A DNA stretch of 64,000 nucleotides from Rugalucina vietnamica. Taxonomy: Eukaryota; Mollusca; Bivalvia; Lucinida; Lucinidae. Under the pieces are notes generated by a model. It saw only the letters and a program-made list of their open reading frames with translations. It was not told where the DNA came from and searched no databases. The stretch covers positions 15,893,851-15,957,850 of the forward strand of contig OZ024878.1 in NCBI GenBank assembly GCA_964017185.1, in the 5' to 3' direction. This document shows, piece after piece, positions 22,254 to 33,240 of the stretch. Each line of letters starts with the position of its first letter. Within the stretch, counting starts at the first letter, position 1. A program made the translations under genes and the position numbers.

Positions 22254-24009
22254 GTAAGGAGCTTTTTTTTTGGGGGGGGGGGAGGCAGGGGGGGGGGGAG
22301 AGACTATACGTTGTTTTTAATGGTTTATGCCACACATAGCAGGAGAACATAGCATGGGTCCACGTTAGCTTGAGCAAGATGGGTTCGCAGTGGTATATCC
22401 TCATTTGACTCTGCAAATTGTAAGCAATTTTAATCAAAATTTCGTGGCCTGTAAAATGTTTACTGATACTTACTTTGTTATTCACGTTCAGTGTACTGCT
22501 TAGATGGGATTGAAAGAAAACTCTGTTTTTGGTTTTACGTCTGAACTAGAAATCATATCCAAATTAAACCATACAACATTGATTCAGTTTCAAAAGTCGT
22601 AATTGAAAATGTTTTTTGAAAAATTTTAAGTGCTGCTGTAAGGTCTGTGATTAGATAGAATTTTCACATTTTTCTAATGCACTGCTCAGTGACATTCCCC
22701 TATTGAACCTATGGGGTGTAGTCGGTTGTCAAATATGCTCACCAGCAAAAGTTTTGTCAGTGAAAATACATCTAAAATTCCATTGGGATAGTTTAACTCG
22801 CTATAGCTTCAAAACCCCTCGAAAGTTTGGGATTAAAATTACCAGACATAAAACTGTGAAAGAAAACCTAACATTTCAAACAAAAAAGATTGAAATATCG
22901 CATGTGGTTTTGTCACAGTGAATACACCAATTTTCGTTCTTGTTTTAAATGAAAGGGAGGTAATCTAAAATAATGAATATTTGACTTGCTATTTCTCGAG
23001 ACTTTGGCTGAATTTTGAAAAGACGTTTTCGTTTTTTGTTTTTGGCAACAACCTCTACTAGTAAGCGCTATTAATCAAAGCTCCGATTTGATTATTCATC
23101 GGGTAATTACAAAAATGATGTTTTACGAAAAAGGCCAATAATTCTGTCGAAATTGACAACTAATAGAGTTTCTTTCCAGAATTAGAAAGAGACTTACTTT
23201 GCAAATTGGATAAAGGGGAACATCTAAGGCAAGCGGCTGGGCATTGTAGCAATCGGGCTGGTCAAAGTTACTGACTAAACTTTTTCCTCAGACTTTAGCC
23301 TTTAACCATTAATCAGATGGCCAGTCAGCAGCGTATAAGCTTTGCCTGGAGGCACAAGCAGCCCATCTATTTCTTTAGGCCATAACGGGCGGGGACCCAT
23401 ATTTCCACCCGGCCTCCCTTCAGAACTCTGGAGCGAGAGGTCCTGGGTTTGATACCTACCTCGGGTTTGTAGTGCCATTGGGCAAAAGAACTTGTTAGCT
23501 TTCCACCTTGCTCATCAGGAAAACATGTCCGTGCCTGAATACCCCCGTAGACCACACTTTTATATGGTAAAACTGGGGTTTGCAGGGGTATACCTATTTT
23601 TTTCTTATTTTTGCTCCAAAACATAGATTGTGGGTACTCGTTAGAACCGCCTCGGCGAGGCGGTTCTAACGTGTACCCACAATCTATATTTTGAGCAAAA
23701 ATAAGAAAAATATCAAAATTTTTCAGCTGAAAATTTTTCAATTTTTAAAGCTCAAAAAATCTCCGTTTATTGCATGGGCAAGTTTTCGTAATGTGGTTAA
23801 TACCTAGGAAGCGGTGGTTCCATCCCAACATGACGGTGACAACTACTAAATTTTAAGCAATTACCAAACCAAATTGACGTATTATTTCTGATTCATTTTT
23901 TTTTTTTTTTTTGCCTTTTGTAGAACAAGCAACAAGAAAATCAATCTCACTGGTTTATCCGATTCGTCCTGGTGAAGGCAAGCCAGAGACACATCCCCTT
24001 GAATTATAA
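22193..24009 (+). CDS. Secreted peptide gene 1: two coding exons, 48 residues
   Basis: The coding exons are 22193-22253 and 23924-24009, with a 1670-bp phase-1 intron (GTAAGG ... TTGCCTTTTGTAG). The product has a textbook signal peptide, MKLYLTLVCICLLLSIVTVA, then 28 residues starting EQATRKSISLVYP and ending PIRPGEGKPETHPLEL. The mature part has no Cys and contains a dibasic RK at residues 25-26, a possible prohormone-convertase site. Kozak context (GCCAAAATG) is good. An acceptor (TTCATTTCAG) 12 bases before the ATG suggests a further upstream 5' UTR exon, not located. I do not recognise the family; a secreted signalling or host-defence peptide is speculation. Splicing is predicted, but the second copy conserves every feature. 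Confidence 0.8.
23405..23870 (+). mobile_element. SINE S2 copy split by a family-F1 MITE, in the intron of peptide gene 1
   Basis: The tRNA-like part (GAGGTCCTGGGTTTGATACC, B-box-like) and GCCATTGGGCAAAAG lie at 23405-23512. The continuation TTAATACCTAGGAAGCGGTG lies from about 23796. The MITE at 23513-23795 sits between. Compared with the intact copy at 6216-6375, the two parts join with only a small gap. Confidence 0.72.
23513..23795 (+). mobile_element. Foldback MITE family F1, copy 2
   Basis: It starts CATCAGGAAAACATGTCCGT and ends CAAGTTTTCGTAATGTG. The central palindrome is around CCGCCTCGGCGAGGCGG, with a second hairpin formed by AAACTGGGGTTTGCAGGGGT and its partner CCCCCGTAGACCACACTTTT. 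It lies in the intron of peptide gene 1, inside a SINE. Confidence 0.92.
23924..24009 (+). CDS. Peptide gene 1, exon for mature peptide
   Basis: The acceptor is a long T tract, then GCCTTTTGTAG. The 86-base exon completes the Glu codon, encodes 27 more residues and stops at TAA (24007-24009). No AATAAA signal is obvious just downstream. Confidence 0.8.
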
Positions 24010-24757
24010 ATTCCCTATAGTGACGATGTGAGTCGCGTCATGGGAAAAACGTCGTATACATGTATCAGGATCGATCCAACCTACGTCACCTGGCATATCC
24101 GAGATAACTCAAGAAGAACATATGCTTAGTGCGAGGCTCAAAACCACACCAGACACGACATTGCGTCTCGTCTTTAAATTTTCTGTTTACAGTTGATTTT
24201 TCTTACTGGTAGAAGTAGGCAATGGTCAGGAAAGAACTTCCCACTCGAAAACCGTGGTGGGAAAATAATTTAACGATCAGGTACTGATACTAAGAAAACT
24301 TATCGTATGCCGAGTGAGCAGCTATTTCCCAATAGGCGGCCACTGAGTTACCCAAACTTAACTAAAATGTGAAAATGTACATACGTGTAAGGTGCAAACA
24401 TGCAAACAACACAAAAAATCAACATCAAAACAAAAAACTATTAGAACCACCACAGAAGTATCGCCTTGGAACGATCAGTCATAGGCTTAAACTCGTTTTA
24501 TAGGATCCTAACCTCACCCACAGCTTCTGCAGTAAGTGGTTCGCAATTAAAAGCTGTATTCTTTGATTCAGATTCGAGTACATGTAGGACGTAGCGACGA
24601 AAGCAACTTTTAACGCTACCTTTGGAAATAAATAATGCGGGTATGGCTGCCAAATACCGCACAGTGATTTTCAATGGTGTTTCAACCAGAAATATAGGCT
24701 TGGTGGGTGTATTATAGTTTCTTAGTAATCAAATGCTAACGCCATTTATTTTGAGTA

Positions 24758-25150
24758 ATTGCGATCTCCCGTTGGGAGATCGCATATATAGTTGATCAAG
24801 ATCAGAACGTGGGGCTTAATCGACCACTGCGGTCGGGTTTTCATTGGAATGACCTGTATCTGTGGATAAGAAATCGTGAACCAGTCAAAGACCATGTCGA
24901 TTAAAGGCAAGTTGTGAAATCAAGAATAACTTTGTTTATTGGTCACACTAAACACCGTATTATACTATCGGGGTCCGTGGAAACACACCAAACCACTTTA
25001 AAACCACCCCAAACCACATCACAATACATTCAAACCCTCATTGAAAAGGATATTTCAGTAGATATGGTACCAGCTTCTTAAAAGATGCAAACTAACACAT
25101 ACACAATAAAAAGTGCTGAGAGATCGCAAGCTTTCAAGAAAAGCTTAAAC
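24758..25150. mobile_element. ~390-bp insertion unique to duplication unit 2
   Basis: In unit 1 the host sequence GAGTAATGGCATAAATGATTG is uninterrupted. Here about 390 bases intervene, beginning with the palindrome GCGATCTCCCGTTGGGAGAT + CGC and ending near GAGATCGCAAGCTTTCAAG. A related fragment lies in reverse at 42045-42110 (CGCTTGCGATCTCTCAGCAC). Probably a short non-autonomous transposon. Confidence 0.75.
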
Positions 25151-25545
25151 TTGTGGCATATATGATTGATCAGATTCGTGTAGATCGACGAATAGGCATG
25201 AAGTTGTTTTACCCTACAAGATTTTGGCAAGTTGGGCTTACGTAGACCGTAGACCGTAACGCGTTTGGCTATTAATAATGCGTTTAGGACGGTGTGTAAT
25301 CAAGAGTCAATGACATTTTTCGACATTAGCCAGAATGACTCAGTCAGGTGTATTTTAGACCAATTTCCGATGAGTTATCATAATTATCATTTGCTTCAGG
25401 AAAAAATTATTATTATTCCATTTTCGACTTTACCTGTATTCGTAGATCTACAAGCGCACCACACAGGTTCGTTAGTACCAAAAACAAGCCATCAGGGTCA
25501 GCGTGATATGTGCTACGTTTAAATTGTAGTCCTTGTCAAAAATTA

Positions 25546-25825
25546 GACATTATGAAAACACGCCCATGCAATATGCAGAAATTTTTTGGTTGTAAAAATG
25601 AAATTTTTCAGTAGAAAATTGTTGATATTTTTTCTTATTTTTGCTCAAAACATAGATTGTGGGTACACGTTAGAACCGCCTCGGCGAGGCGGTTCTAACG
25701 AGTACCCACAATCTATGTTTTGGAGCAAAAATAAGAAAAGTAGTATACCCCTGCATACCCAAGTTTTATTATACAGAAGTGGGGTTTAAGGGGTATATAT
25801 TGCACGGACATGTTTTCCTGATGTG
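25546..25825 (-). mobile_element. Foldback MITE family F1, copy 3
   Basis: Orthologous to copy 1 in unit 1, with the unexpanded palindrome. The termini are ACATTATGAAAACACGCCCA and TGTTTTCCTGATGTG. Confidence 0.92.
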
Positions 25826-26330
25826 ACTTACTTTTGTGACGTTATATTAATTGCTGTTTGTCGTTTATGCATGAAGCATTCCAAGACCGAATTTTAATTG
25901 TTGACTTGGATTTATATTTCACTTTTGCTACTTGACATTACAGTGTCTGAACTATTAGCACTTGAACGAAAGGGTGAGGACTTTTTTCACATTTATAAAT
26001 GTTTAGTTATTTTGCAAAAGTCCGTCCACGCAGTTTTGTTATTTTATACGTATAATTATATTTACTGCTCAGTTGAATCGGACTATGTTCAAAGTGTTGT
26101 TTATTCAGTATATCGATTTTATCCATTTTAGCATTTTTACTTTATTTTATCGTTTTTCTCACTAAAAATGCTATATTCGTAATATGCTAGTAGGCCTACC
26201 TTCTGATACCATTTTATACATTTCTGATTTCGAAGCATTTATTTGAATTTATAACTCATATTTAAATTGTTTATTAATATTTATGAATAAAAGTATGTAA
26301 ATAATAACGCTCGAATCAAGTCATTTAAGA

Positions 26331-26480
26331 AATGAATTTCATTTTTTCTGGTGTTCATGGAGCTATGAACCGCAGTGGGTCGCGTGCAAAGTGAATGAAA
26401 CCCGAAGGGGTTCATGTAAGCTTTGCTAGCGACCCACTGCGGTTCATAGCTCCATGAACAACAGAAAAATTAAACTCATT
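26331..26480. repeat. 150-bp palindrome upstream of peptide gene 2
   Basis: Unit-2 counterpart of 21684-21831, with the same arms and a CCCGAAGGGG centre. Confidence 0.9.
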
Positions 26481-26827
26481 GCTTATATTTACATTCATTT
26501 CTCTCTATCGCTTGTTGAAAAATCACCAAGGCGGTCACATTTACCAGCAAACAGAGAATCTACACACAGTGTGTGTTCAAACAGCGGAACGGCGTCGACG
26601 CTTACAACGTCCAATCAGATTGGCGAGATTCATGTTTTTTGACGTCAAGTTTGGATTACGTCACGTCGCGTGACACAATGTTGTTCATGGATGAACATCT
26701 AATGGTTCATCTAAGGAGGTTTTAGAAAAATGTAAATATTATCTTATAATTTGTTATATCGTGTTATGTTATTAATCATCTGTTTCCACGTATGTATTTT
26801 GCCCATTCATTTCAGAATTTCGCCAAA

Positions 26828-26888
26828 ATGAAACTTTATCTGACTCTAGTATGTATTTGCTTGCTGCTGTCGATCGTAACTGTGGCAG
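26828..26888 (+). CDS. Peptide gene 2, exon with signal peptide
   Basis: Identical to the gene 1 exon, with the same CATTTCAG acceptor 12 bases before the ATG and the same donor. Confidence 0.82.
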
Positions 26889-29206
26889 GTAAGGAGCTTT
26901 TTTTTTTTTTTTGGGGGGGGGGGGGGAGGCAGGGGGAGGGGAGAGAGACTATACGTTGTTTTTAATGGTTTACGCCACACATAGCAGGAGAACATAGCAT
27001 GGGTCCACGTTAGCTTGAAATAAGCATTTATCCCATTTTACTCTGCAAGATGGGTTCGCAGTGGTATATCCTCATTTGACTCTGCAAATTGTAAGCAATT
27101 TTAATCAGAATTTCGTGGCCTGTAAAATGTTTACTGATACTTACTTTGTTATTCATGCTCAAGGTATCTAAGGCAAGCGGCTGGGCATTGTAGCAATCAG
27201 GCTGGTCAAAGTTACTGACTAAACTTTTTCCTCAGACTTTAGCCTTCAACCATTAATCAGATGGCCAGTCAGCAGCGTATAAGCTTTGCCTGGAGGCACA
27301 AGCAGCCCATCTATTTCTTTAGGCCATAACGGGCGGGGACCCATATTTCCACCCGGCCACCCTTCAGAACTCTGGAGCCAGAGGTCCTGGGTTTGATACC
27401 TACTTCGGGTTTGTAGTGCCATTGGGCAAAAGAACTTGTTAGCTTCCCACCTTGCTCATCAGGAAAACATGTCCGTGCAATGAATACCCCCGTAAACCCA
27501 TAGCAGGAGAACATAGCATGGGTCCACGTTAGCTTGAAATAAGCATTTATCCCATTTTACTCTGCAAGATGGGTTCGCAGTGGTATATCCTCATTTGACT
27601 CTGCAAATTGTAAGCAATTTTAATCAGAATTTCGTGGCCTGTAAAATGTTTACTGATACTTACTTTGTTATTCATGTTCAAGGTACTTAACTGCTTAGAT
27701 GGGATTGAAAGAAAACTCTGTTTTTGGTTTTACGTCTAAACTAGAAATCATATCCAAATTAAACCATACAATATTGATTCAGTTTCAAAAGTCGTAATTG
27801 AAAATGTTTTTTGAAAAATTTTAAGTGCTGCTGTAAGGTCTGTGATTAGATAGAATTTTCACATTTTTCTAATGCACTGCTCAGTGACATTTTCCCCTAT
27901 TGAACCTATGGGGTGTAGTCGGTTGTCAAATATGCTCACCAGCAAAAGTTTAGTCAGTGAAAATACATGTAAAATTCCATTGGGATAGTTTAACTCGCTA
28001 TAGCTTCAAAACCCCTCGAAAGTTTGGGATTAAAATTACCAGACATAAAACTGTGAAAGAAAACCTAACATTTCAAACAAAAAAGATTGAAATATCGCAT
28101 GTGGTTTTGTCACAGTGCATACACCAATTTTCGTTCTTGTTTTAAATGAAAGGGAGGTAATCTAAAATAATGAATATTTGACTTGCTATTTCTCGAGACT
28201 GTGGCTGAATTTTGAAAAGACGTTTTCGGTTTTTTGTTTTTGGCAACAACCTCTACTAGTAAGCGCTATTAATCAAAGCTCCGATTTGATTATTCATCGG
28301 GTAATTACAAAAATGAAGTTTTACGAAAAAGGCCAATAATTCTGTCGAAATTGACAACTAATAGAGTTTCTTTCCAGAATTAGAAAGACTTACTTTGCAA
28401 ATTGGATAAAGGGGAACATCTAAGGCAAGCGGCTGGGCATTGTAGCAATCGGGCTGGTCAAAGTTACTGACTAAACTTTTTCCTCAGACTTTAGCCTTTA
28501 ACCATTAATCAGATGGCCAGTCAGCAGCGTATAAGCTTTGCCTGGAGGCACAAGCAGCCAATCTATTTCTTTAGGCCATAACGGGCGGGGACCCATATTT
28601 CCACCCTTCAGAACTCTGGAGCGAGAGGTCCTGGGTTTGATACCTACCTCGGGTTTGTAGTGCCATTGGGCAAAAGAACTTGTTAGCTTCCCACCTTGCT
28701 CATCAGGAAAACATGTCCGTGCAATGAATACCCCCGTAAACCCCACTTTTATATGGTAAAACTGGGGTTTGCAGGGGTATACCTATTTTCTTATTTTTGC
28801 TCCAAAACATAGATTGTGGGTACTCGTTAGAACCGCCTCGGCGAGGCGGTTCTAACGTGTACCCACAATCTATGTTTTGAGCAAAAATAAGAAAAATATC
28901 AAAATTTTTCAGCTGAAAATTTTTCAATTTTTAAAGCTCAAAAAATCTCCGTTTATTGCATGGGCAAGTTTTCGTAATGTGGTTAATACCTAGGAAGCGG
29001 TGGTTCCATCCCAACATGACGGTGACAACTACTAAATTTTAAGCAATTACCAAACCAAATTGACGTATTATTTCTGACTCATTTTTTTTTTTTTTTTTTT
29101 TTTTTTTTTGCCTTTTGTAGAACAAGTAACAAAAAAATCAATCTCATTGGTTAATCCGATTCGTCCTGGTGAAGGCAAGCCAGAGACACATCCCCTTGAA
29201 TTATAA
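26828..29206 (+). CDS. Secreted peptide gene 2: two coding exons, 48 residues
   Basis: Tandem paralogue of the gene at 22193-24009. The coding exons are 26828-26888 and 29121-29206, separated by a 2232-bp phase-1 intron (GTAAGG ... TTGCCTTTTGTAG). The signal peptide is identical at nucleotide level. The mature part begins EQVTKKSISLVNP and ends identically in PETHPLEL. The three amino-acid changes from gene 1 are Ala-Val, Arg-Lys and Tyr-Asn, with one silent change. The dibasic site is kept as KK, which argues that it matters. The longer intron holds an extra rearranged segment. Both genes look intact. The function is unknown. Confidence 0.8.
27160..27500 (+). repeat. Rearranged duplicate segment in the intron of peptide gene 2
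   Basis: The segment copies 28418-28740 (SINE S2 head and the first ~45 bases of an F1 MITE). It stops inside the MITE at CCCGTAAACCC, then joins a second copy of 26975-27165 (CATAGCAGGAGAACATAGCA) at 27497-27685. The order is A-B-A'-C-B', where gene 1 has A-C-B. Confidence 0.85.
28701..28981 (+). mobile_element. Foldback MITE family F1, copy 4
   Basis: Unit-2 counterpart of copy 2, with an intact central palindrome, again inside a split S2 SINE (28600-29050). Confidence 0.92.
29121..29206 (+). CDS. Peptide gene 2, exon for mature peptide
   Basis: Acceptor after a long T tract (TTGCCTTTTGTAG). 86 coding bases to TAA at 29204-29206. Four substitutions relative to gene 1. Confidence 0.8.
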
Positions 29207-29226
29207 ATTCCCTATAGTGACGATGT

Positions 29227-31130
29227 CTTGGAAAAGATATGTCGGGATGGAGGGATAATTACTCCCAGTTTAACCATGGAGTTACTAGCATTAGATTTTT
29301 TACAAATGTACAAGTTTTAATGGGTGGTCAGTGGTGGTTTCCGGTGATGCCGACAAGGCTAATATGTCCCTGTGGTGTACAAGTGTTACCCAGTATTGAA
29401 GATGGTGGTTAGAAGCGAGAATCATGACCATTATTAACCATGCTTCATTGTAGCCGGTAATCCCCAGTTCACCATGATGGAGGGACAGTTAAGCATAGAA
29501 TATCCACAGTTTGATCTGGATTATCATGGTTAATCATCAAGCCCGGTTGTCTAAACTGTTATGGATGTCAGCTTCAGTATTACAGTCATATCCTGTAGCA
29601 CTATGGCTCTATCCCGATTCATCAGTTTCTCTCCAGTTTATTAAAGCGGCATGACTTGGGTAGTTAAACAGGGACAGTACGAACAAACTAGGTTTAATAA
29701 CAGATAAACACAAATCAGACATTTCATTGCCAATCTGAGCTTTGAGACCTACCAATGTCTCGTTCTCAAGCAAGCCACTTAAGGAAGTTTTGGTTTCTCG
29801 GCATTGATATCAATCTTCATTCTTGTTACAATCATTTTATTAGCAAAAATTTACACACATTTTTATCTATTAGCCAACAGAAAACTTAAAGTAACTTTGA
29901 CAACTGATCACTTACAGAGTTTTCTTTCAAGTCTCACTGTATAATAATTATATTACATTCGGTTGCTTGCGTAAAGCGTCCTTATTTTGTCTGTGTGGAC
30001 CTGCCATTTCTACTAGTTTTGAAATTATGGTAAAATCACATGCTTCATTCGAGTATATACTTGAGGACTTTGAAAACGCCTCACAATACATCGGGTGTCA
30101 TTTTGCTTAAAACTGGTTAAAATTAATCTAATTAAGTATAAAATACACACAATAGGGTGTATCTTGACATGATAAACAATATTTATTCATAAAGACTTGT
30201 TTGCTAAATTGTTTGCTAATACTGTTTTCTTGATACGTAACGTCTTCGTTGTTTTGTCAAAGAAAACCTTAGAACGGCTACAAAAAAGACTTTTTGTGAA
30301 AAACAAACTATCTCCGGTGATAGCGTACAACCTTAAGCACAAGAAAAATACGAAATAAAAATGGGGACTTTCGTTTAATGCCGTTTAAGGAACTAGCGTG
30401 TTTTGATGACGTCAAGCGTTAAGTGGTCAACACACAAAGGCATACGATTACAGCGCTAAAAGTTATAGTGATTTTTACACAAGTCCATGTCTATTTATTG
30501 TGGTTTTAAAACTCAAAAATTCCAACTTAACTAATTTCCTACATTCTGATTGGTTGTTTGGAATACTTTATACTTCGGTAAAAGCAATGCGTAAGAATAC
30601 TCAATTTTCACCTTAAAAACGGCGCGACGTTACGTGATAACGTGACGTTTCTTCAAAGAAACGTTGACGTCATCAAATCTAAACGTCATGAAAACAATGG
30701 ACGAACGCGTTTTGAAGAAGTCGAAATGAATATTTGGAATTTTTATGAACATGGACGCTTTTTCTTTTAACAGAACATTGTACGGTAAGAGTTTTAATCT
30801 TCTTGTTGAGTGTTGAAATTTGACGTTTGAATTTCTAATGTTCCGAGCCCCAGTTCAAAATCGACATGTCTTTCTATCGGTCCAGACGGCGATATTTTCT
30901 CCCGAAAGCACAATTTTGACTGGAGGGGAGATGTTTTAAAGCTCTCACTTTGACAGCCTGCCTATTGCAAGCCAGTTATAGCTTCTATTTATTGCGAGAA
31001 GTGAGTTTTATGCTTTGGAAATTTTCAAGATGGCTGCCTCATAAAAATCCGTTTTGCTCTATTTCCTTCCGCTGGCTATGAAAATTTAAATCAATGTAGA
31101 CAAAATGCAGTGTATTGAGACAAAGTTGGA
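29227..31130. other. No gene seen
   Basis: AT-rich single-copy-looking sequence. A small inverted repeat (AACGTGACGTTTC/GAAACGTTGACG) lies near 30640-30672. No exon with both splice support and a credible frame. Confidence 0.5.
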
Positions 31131-31298
31131 ATTATAAGGAATGAATTATTATTTTTGTTGATTTTATCGATGTGTAAACTCAGGCGAATCACTCACAAAC
31201 TTTCTCATAAAGCCCTTCGGGCTTTATTTAGTTTGTGAGTGATTCGCCTGAGTTTACACATCGATAAAATCAACAAAAATAAAATTCATTCCTATAAT
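31131..31298. repeat. 168-bp near-perfect hairpin
   Basis: The arms share ATTATAAGGAATGAATT, GATTTTATCGATGTGTAAAC and CTCAGGCGAATCACTCACAA, and the centre is AAAGCCCTTCGGGCTTT. Arm length is about 70 bases with few mismatches, typical of a foldback MITE core. Confidence 0.93.
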
Positions 31299-31984
31299 AA
31301 TTAAAGATTTCTTCATAAACGTTAAAGTGACTTAATTACCACAGTATTAGCGCAATTGAAATTTGTTTGGCGTTTGGTGTTTCTTTCCAGAAATCATGTT
31401 GGACCTGATGAATATTTCTCGTCCTCAAAATTTGTTTTTGTTGAATTTTGGGGTACTTTTGAAATCATACTGTATGACGTAAATCACCGGCGTTGACGTT
31501 TTGGTTTTGGTATGCAATTTAAGCCGACTAATTGTACTTTTCTGTTCGAAAATAGTTTTGCCGAAATATCATGCATTCTAAAAGAAATAATCATTATTGT
31601 GGCAAATTTATGGTGAGACGTTTCCAAAGTCCTTTAGTATACTATTGTCAGTAATGTTATGAGTTTGCTTACTACTGCTCTGAAACAAAGTAGCCAAGAT
31701 AAATATGGGCCTTAGTTATTTATCAAACTCGCTTTCTATTCCACAGCCCAATCGCCTTGTCTGGTCGGACAAGTGCGTGACGGTTATTGCAGAAGTGGGT
31801 GCACATCTTGTCCATTCGGTTGGTGTTGTCTTGGATATCCACTTGGAACTGGAATCGGAGTAGGATAAATGTAAGGATAACTCTGGGATCTTTGTTGTAG
31901 CAAATGAACAGACCTGTGTTTAAATCGATTTGCTTGTATAAATATCTTTGCCTGTTTGAAGGCATTTTCTTGCATAGATATCTA

Positions 31985-33240
31985 TGTGCATAGCTGTTTG
32001 AGGCCCATTTCGATTGGTCGAAAGCCGTGTTCAAACAGCAAAACCCGTGTTCAAATCATGAAATTCACGTGCCGTTTGAACATGGGTTTTGGGCGACGTC
32101 ATTGGTCAATGCGACGTGACGTCATGTGTCTCGTAGAAACAAAATGGCCGACGTTGAAGAAGCTCCGCTGTTTTCGTAGACTCGTACACTCAGCTGATGA
32201 GTACAATCTCCATGGAGCGAAACGTCTCTTCACCATTCCGAATGTACTTTCAGCCTCGTGTCCATCCGTAAAACAAGATGGCGAAAACAAGTGGTTTTTA
32301 CACACCGATTGTTTTACATAGAATTCCATCGTTAATAGAAAGAAATGCTCACCGACACTTCGCTATTTGATGAAACACATATTTAAATTTCTTTCAATAA
32401 AATTTTCTCCTCAAAATTCTGCGTTTTCTTTTTCTAACAGATTCATTTTTCAGCTGTTTGTCATCGTGTTCACTCGTGTGGGGCCGTTTCCGGAACGAGC
32501 CGAACACATATGCCGACGTTTACGGAAACTGACGTCGAACATTAATTTATTCCAATTGAAAGGTCAGGATTTGGCCTTGTCCAATGATATGCACGTATTT
32601 CTACAAATGACGTCAATCAGGTCGGCCATTTTGAATTCGGCGCGCGGCGTTTGACGTCAGCAACACGCGCTGCATTTTACTAATTGGTCAATTAAATATT
32701 AATTGACAATTAACTTTCCATATATGGAAATGGTCGGAAGTCAATTCTCGGCGTAAACATACGAACATATACGGACGATTTAGTGCACTGAAAGAATGAC
32801 AACCAGAAGTTTTTAAACGAGAATAAAACCGATAAAAACGGACAAAATATGTTGGATTTTTTTCCAAAAGCACATTAAACATGTTAGTAATGCATTGGTG
32901 AAGTGTATTCTTCTTGATTTATCTTGAAAAAGTTGCAATTATCGACACTTCGTTTCACCATTGAAAAGCCAACTGGGATCGCAACGAAGGGATATGGAAC
33001 ATATATGTGTAATATAACGGAGTGAGATCTCGCAACTACTGTTTTCGGTGAGTTTTTACGTTGCTAATGTTATTTTCAAGAGATTTTAAGTGGATTAGTG
33101 TGAAAATGCAAGAATAGCGGCCTTGTGTTCAAACACCTTCCGAGTGATCCAGCGAATGTTTGAACACTGAAACAAACCATGGTTGATCCCTATATTCAAA
33201 CCGATCGAAACACATCTTCAAATCATGTTTGAACATGGCA
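31985..33240. promoter_or_regulatory. CpG-richer segment with clustered CRE-type sites; possible promoter or element
   Basis: Several TGACGTCA-type motifs (near 32096, 32116, 32608, 32655) and reversed CCAAT boxes (ATTGGTC at about 32015 and 32103) cluster here. GTGTTCAAAC / GTTTGAACA pairs occur at both ends (32025-32085 and 33125-33240). That could make this one inverted-repeat element rather than a promoter. No convincing coding exon follows on either strand. Confidence 0.3.

Larger units (their letters stand above)
18568..24029 (+). repeat. Tandem duplication, unit 1 (5.46 kb)
   Basis: From the AAGAAAACAT / GCCGAGTGAGCAGC block to CCCTATAGTGACGATGT this unit is collinear and nearly identical to 24292-29226. 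Differences are mostly insertions. Unit 1 alone has the R2-type block at 18706-19674 and the composite MITE at 20898-21455. Unit 2 alone has an insertion at 24758-25150 and an intron rearrangement at 27160-27500. Each unit contains one copy of the secreted-peptide gene. Confidence 0.93.
24292..29226 (+). repeat. Tandem duplication, unit 2 (4.94 kb)
   Basis: The second unit of the direct duplication described at 18568-24029. The 262 bases between the units (24030-24291) contain unrelated sequence and the left part of an R1 repeat copy. Confidence 0.93.

Noticed and set aside
21805..26673. Paired ~62-64-codon frames conserved between the duplication units (21805-22024 and 26454-26673)
   Set aside because: They lie in the palindrome/MITE segment upstream of the peptide genes. 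Conservation follows from the recent duplication, and two overlapping frames are equally conserved.
20432..28927. Recurring short frames with FAQNIDCGYTLEPPRRGGSN
   Set aside because: Translations of the F1 MITE palindrome in several copies; no gene.
31956..32321. 121-codon open frame over the CRE-rich segment
   Set aside because: The composition looks random, another frame on the opposite strand is equally open, and there is no domain. Treated as non-coding.
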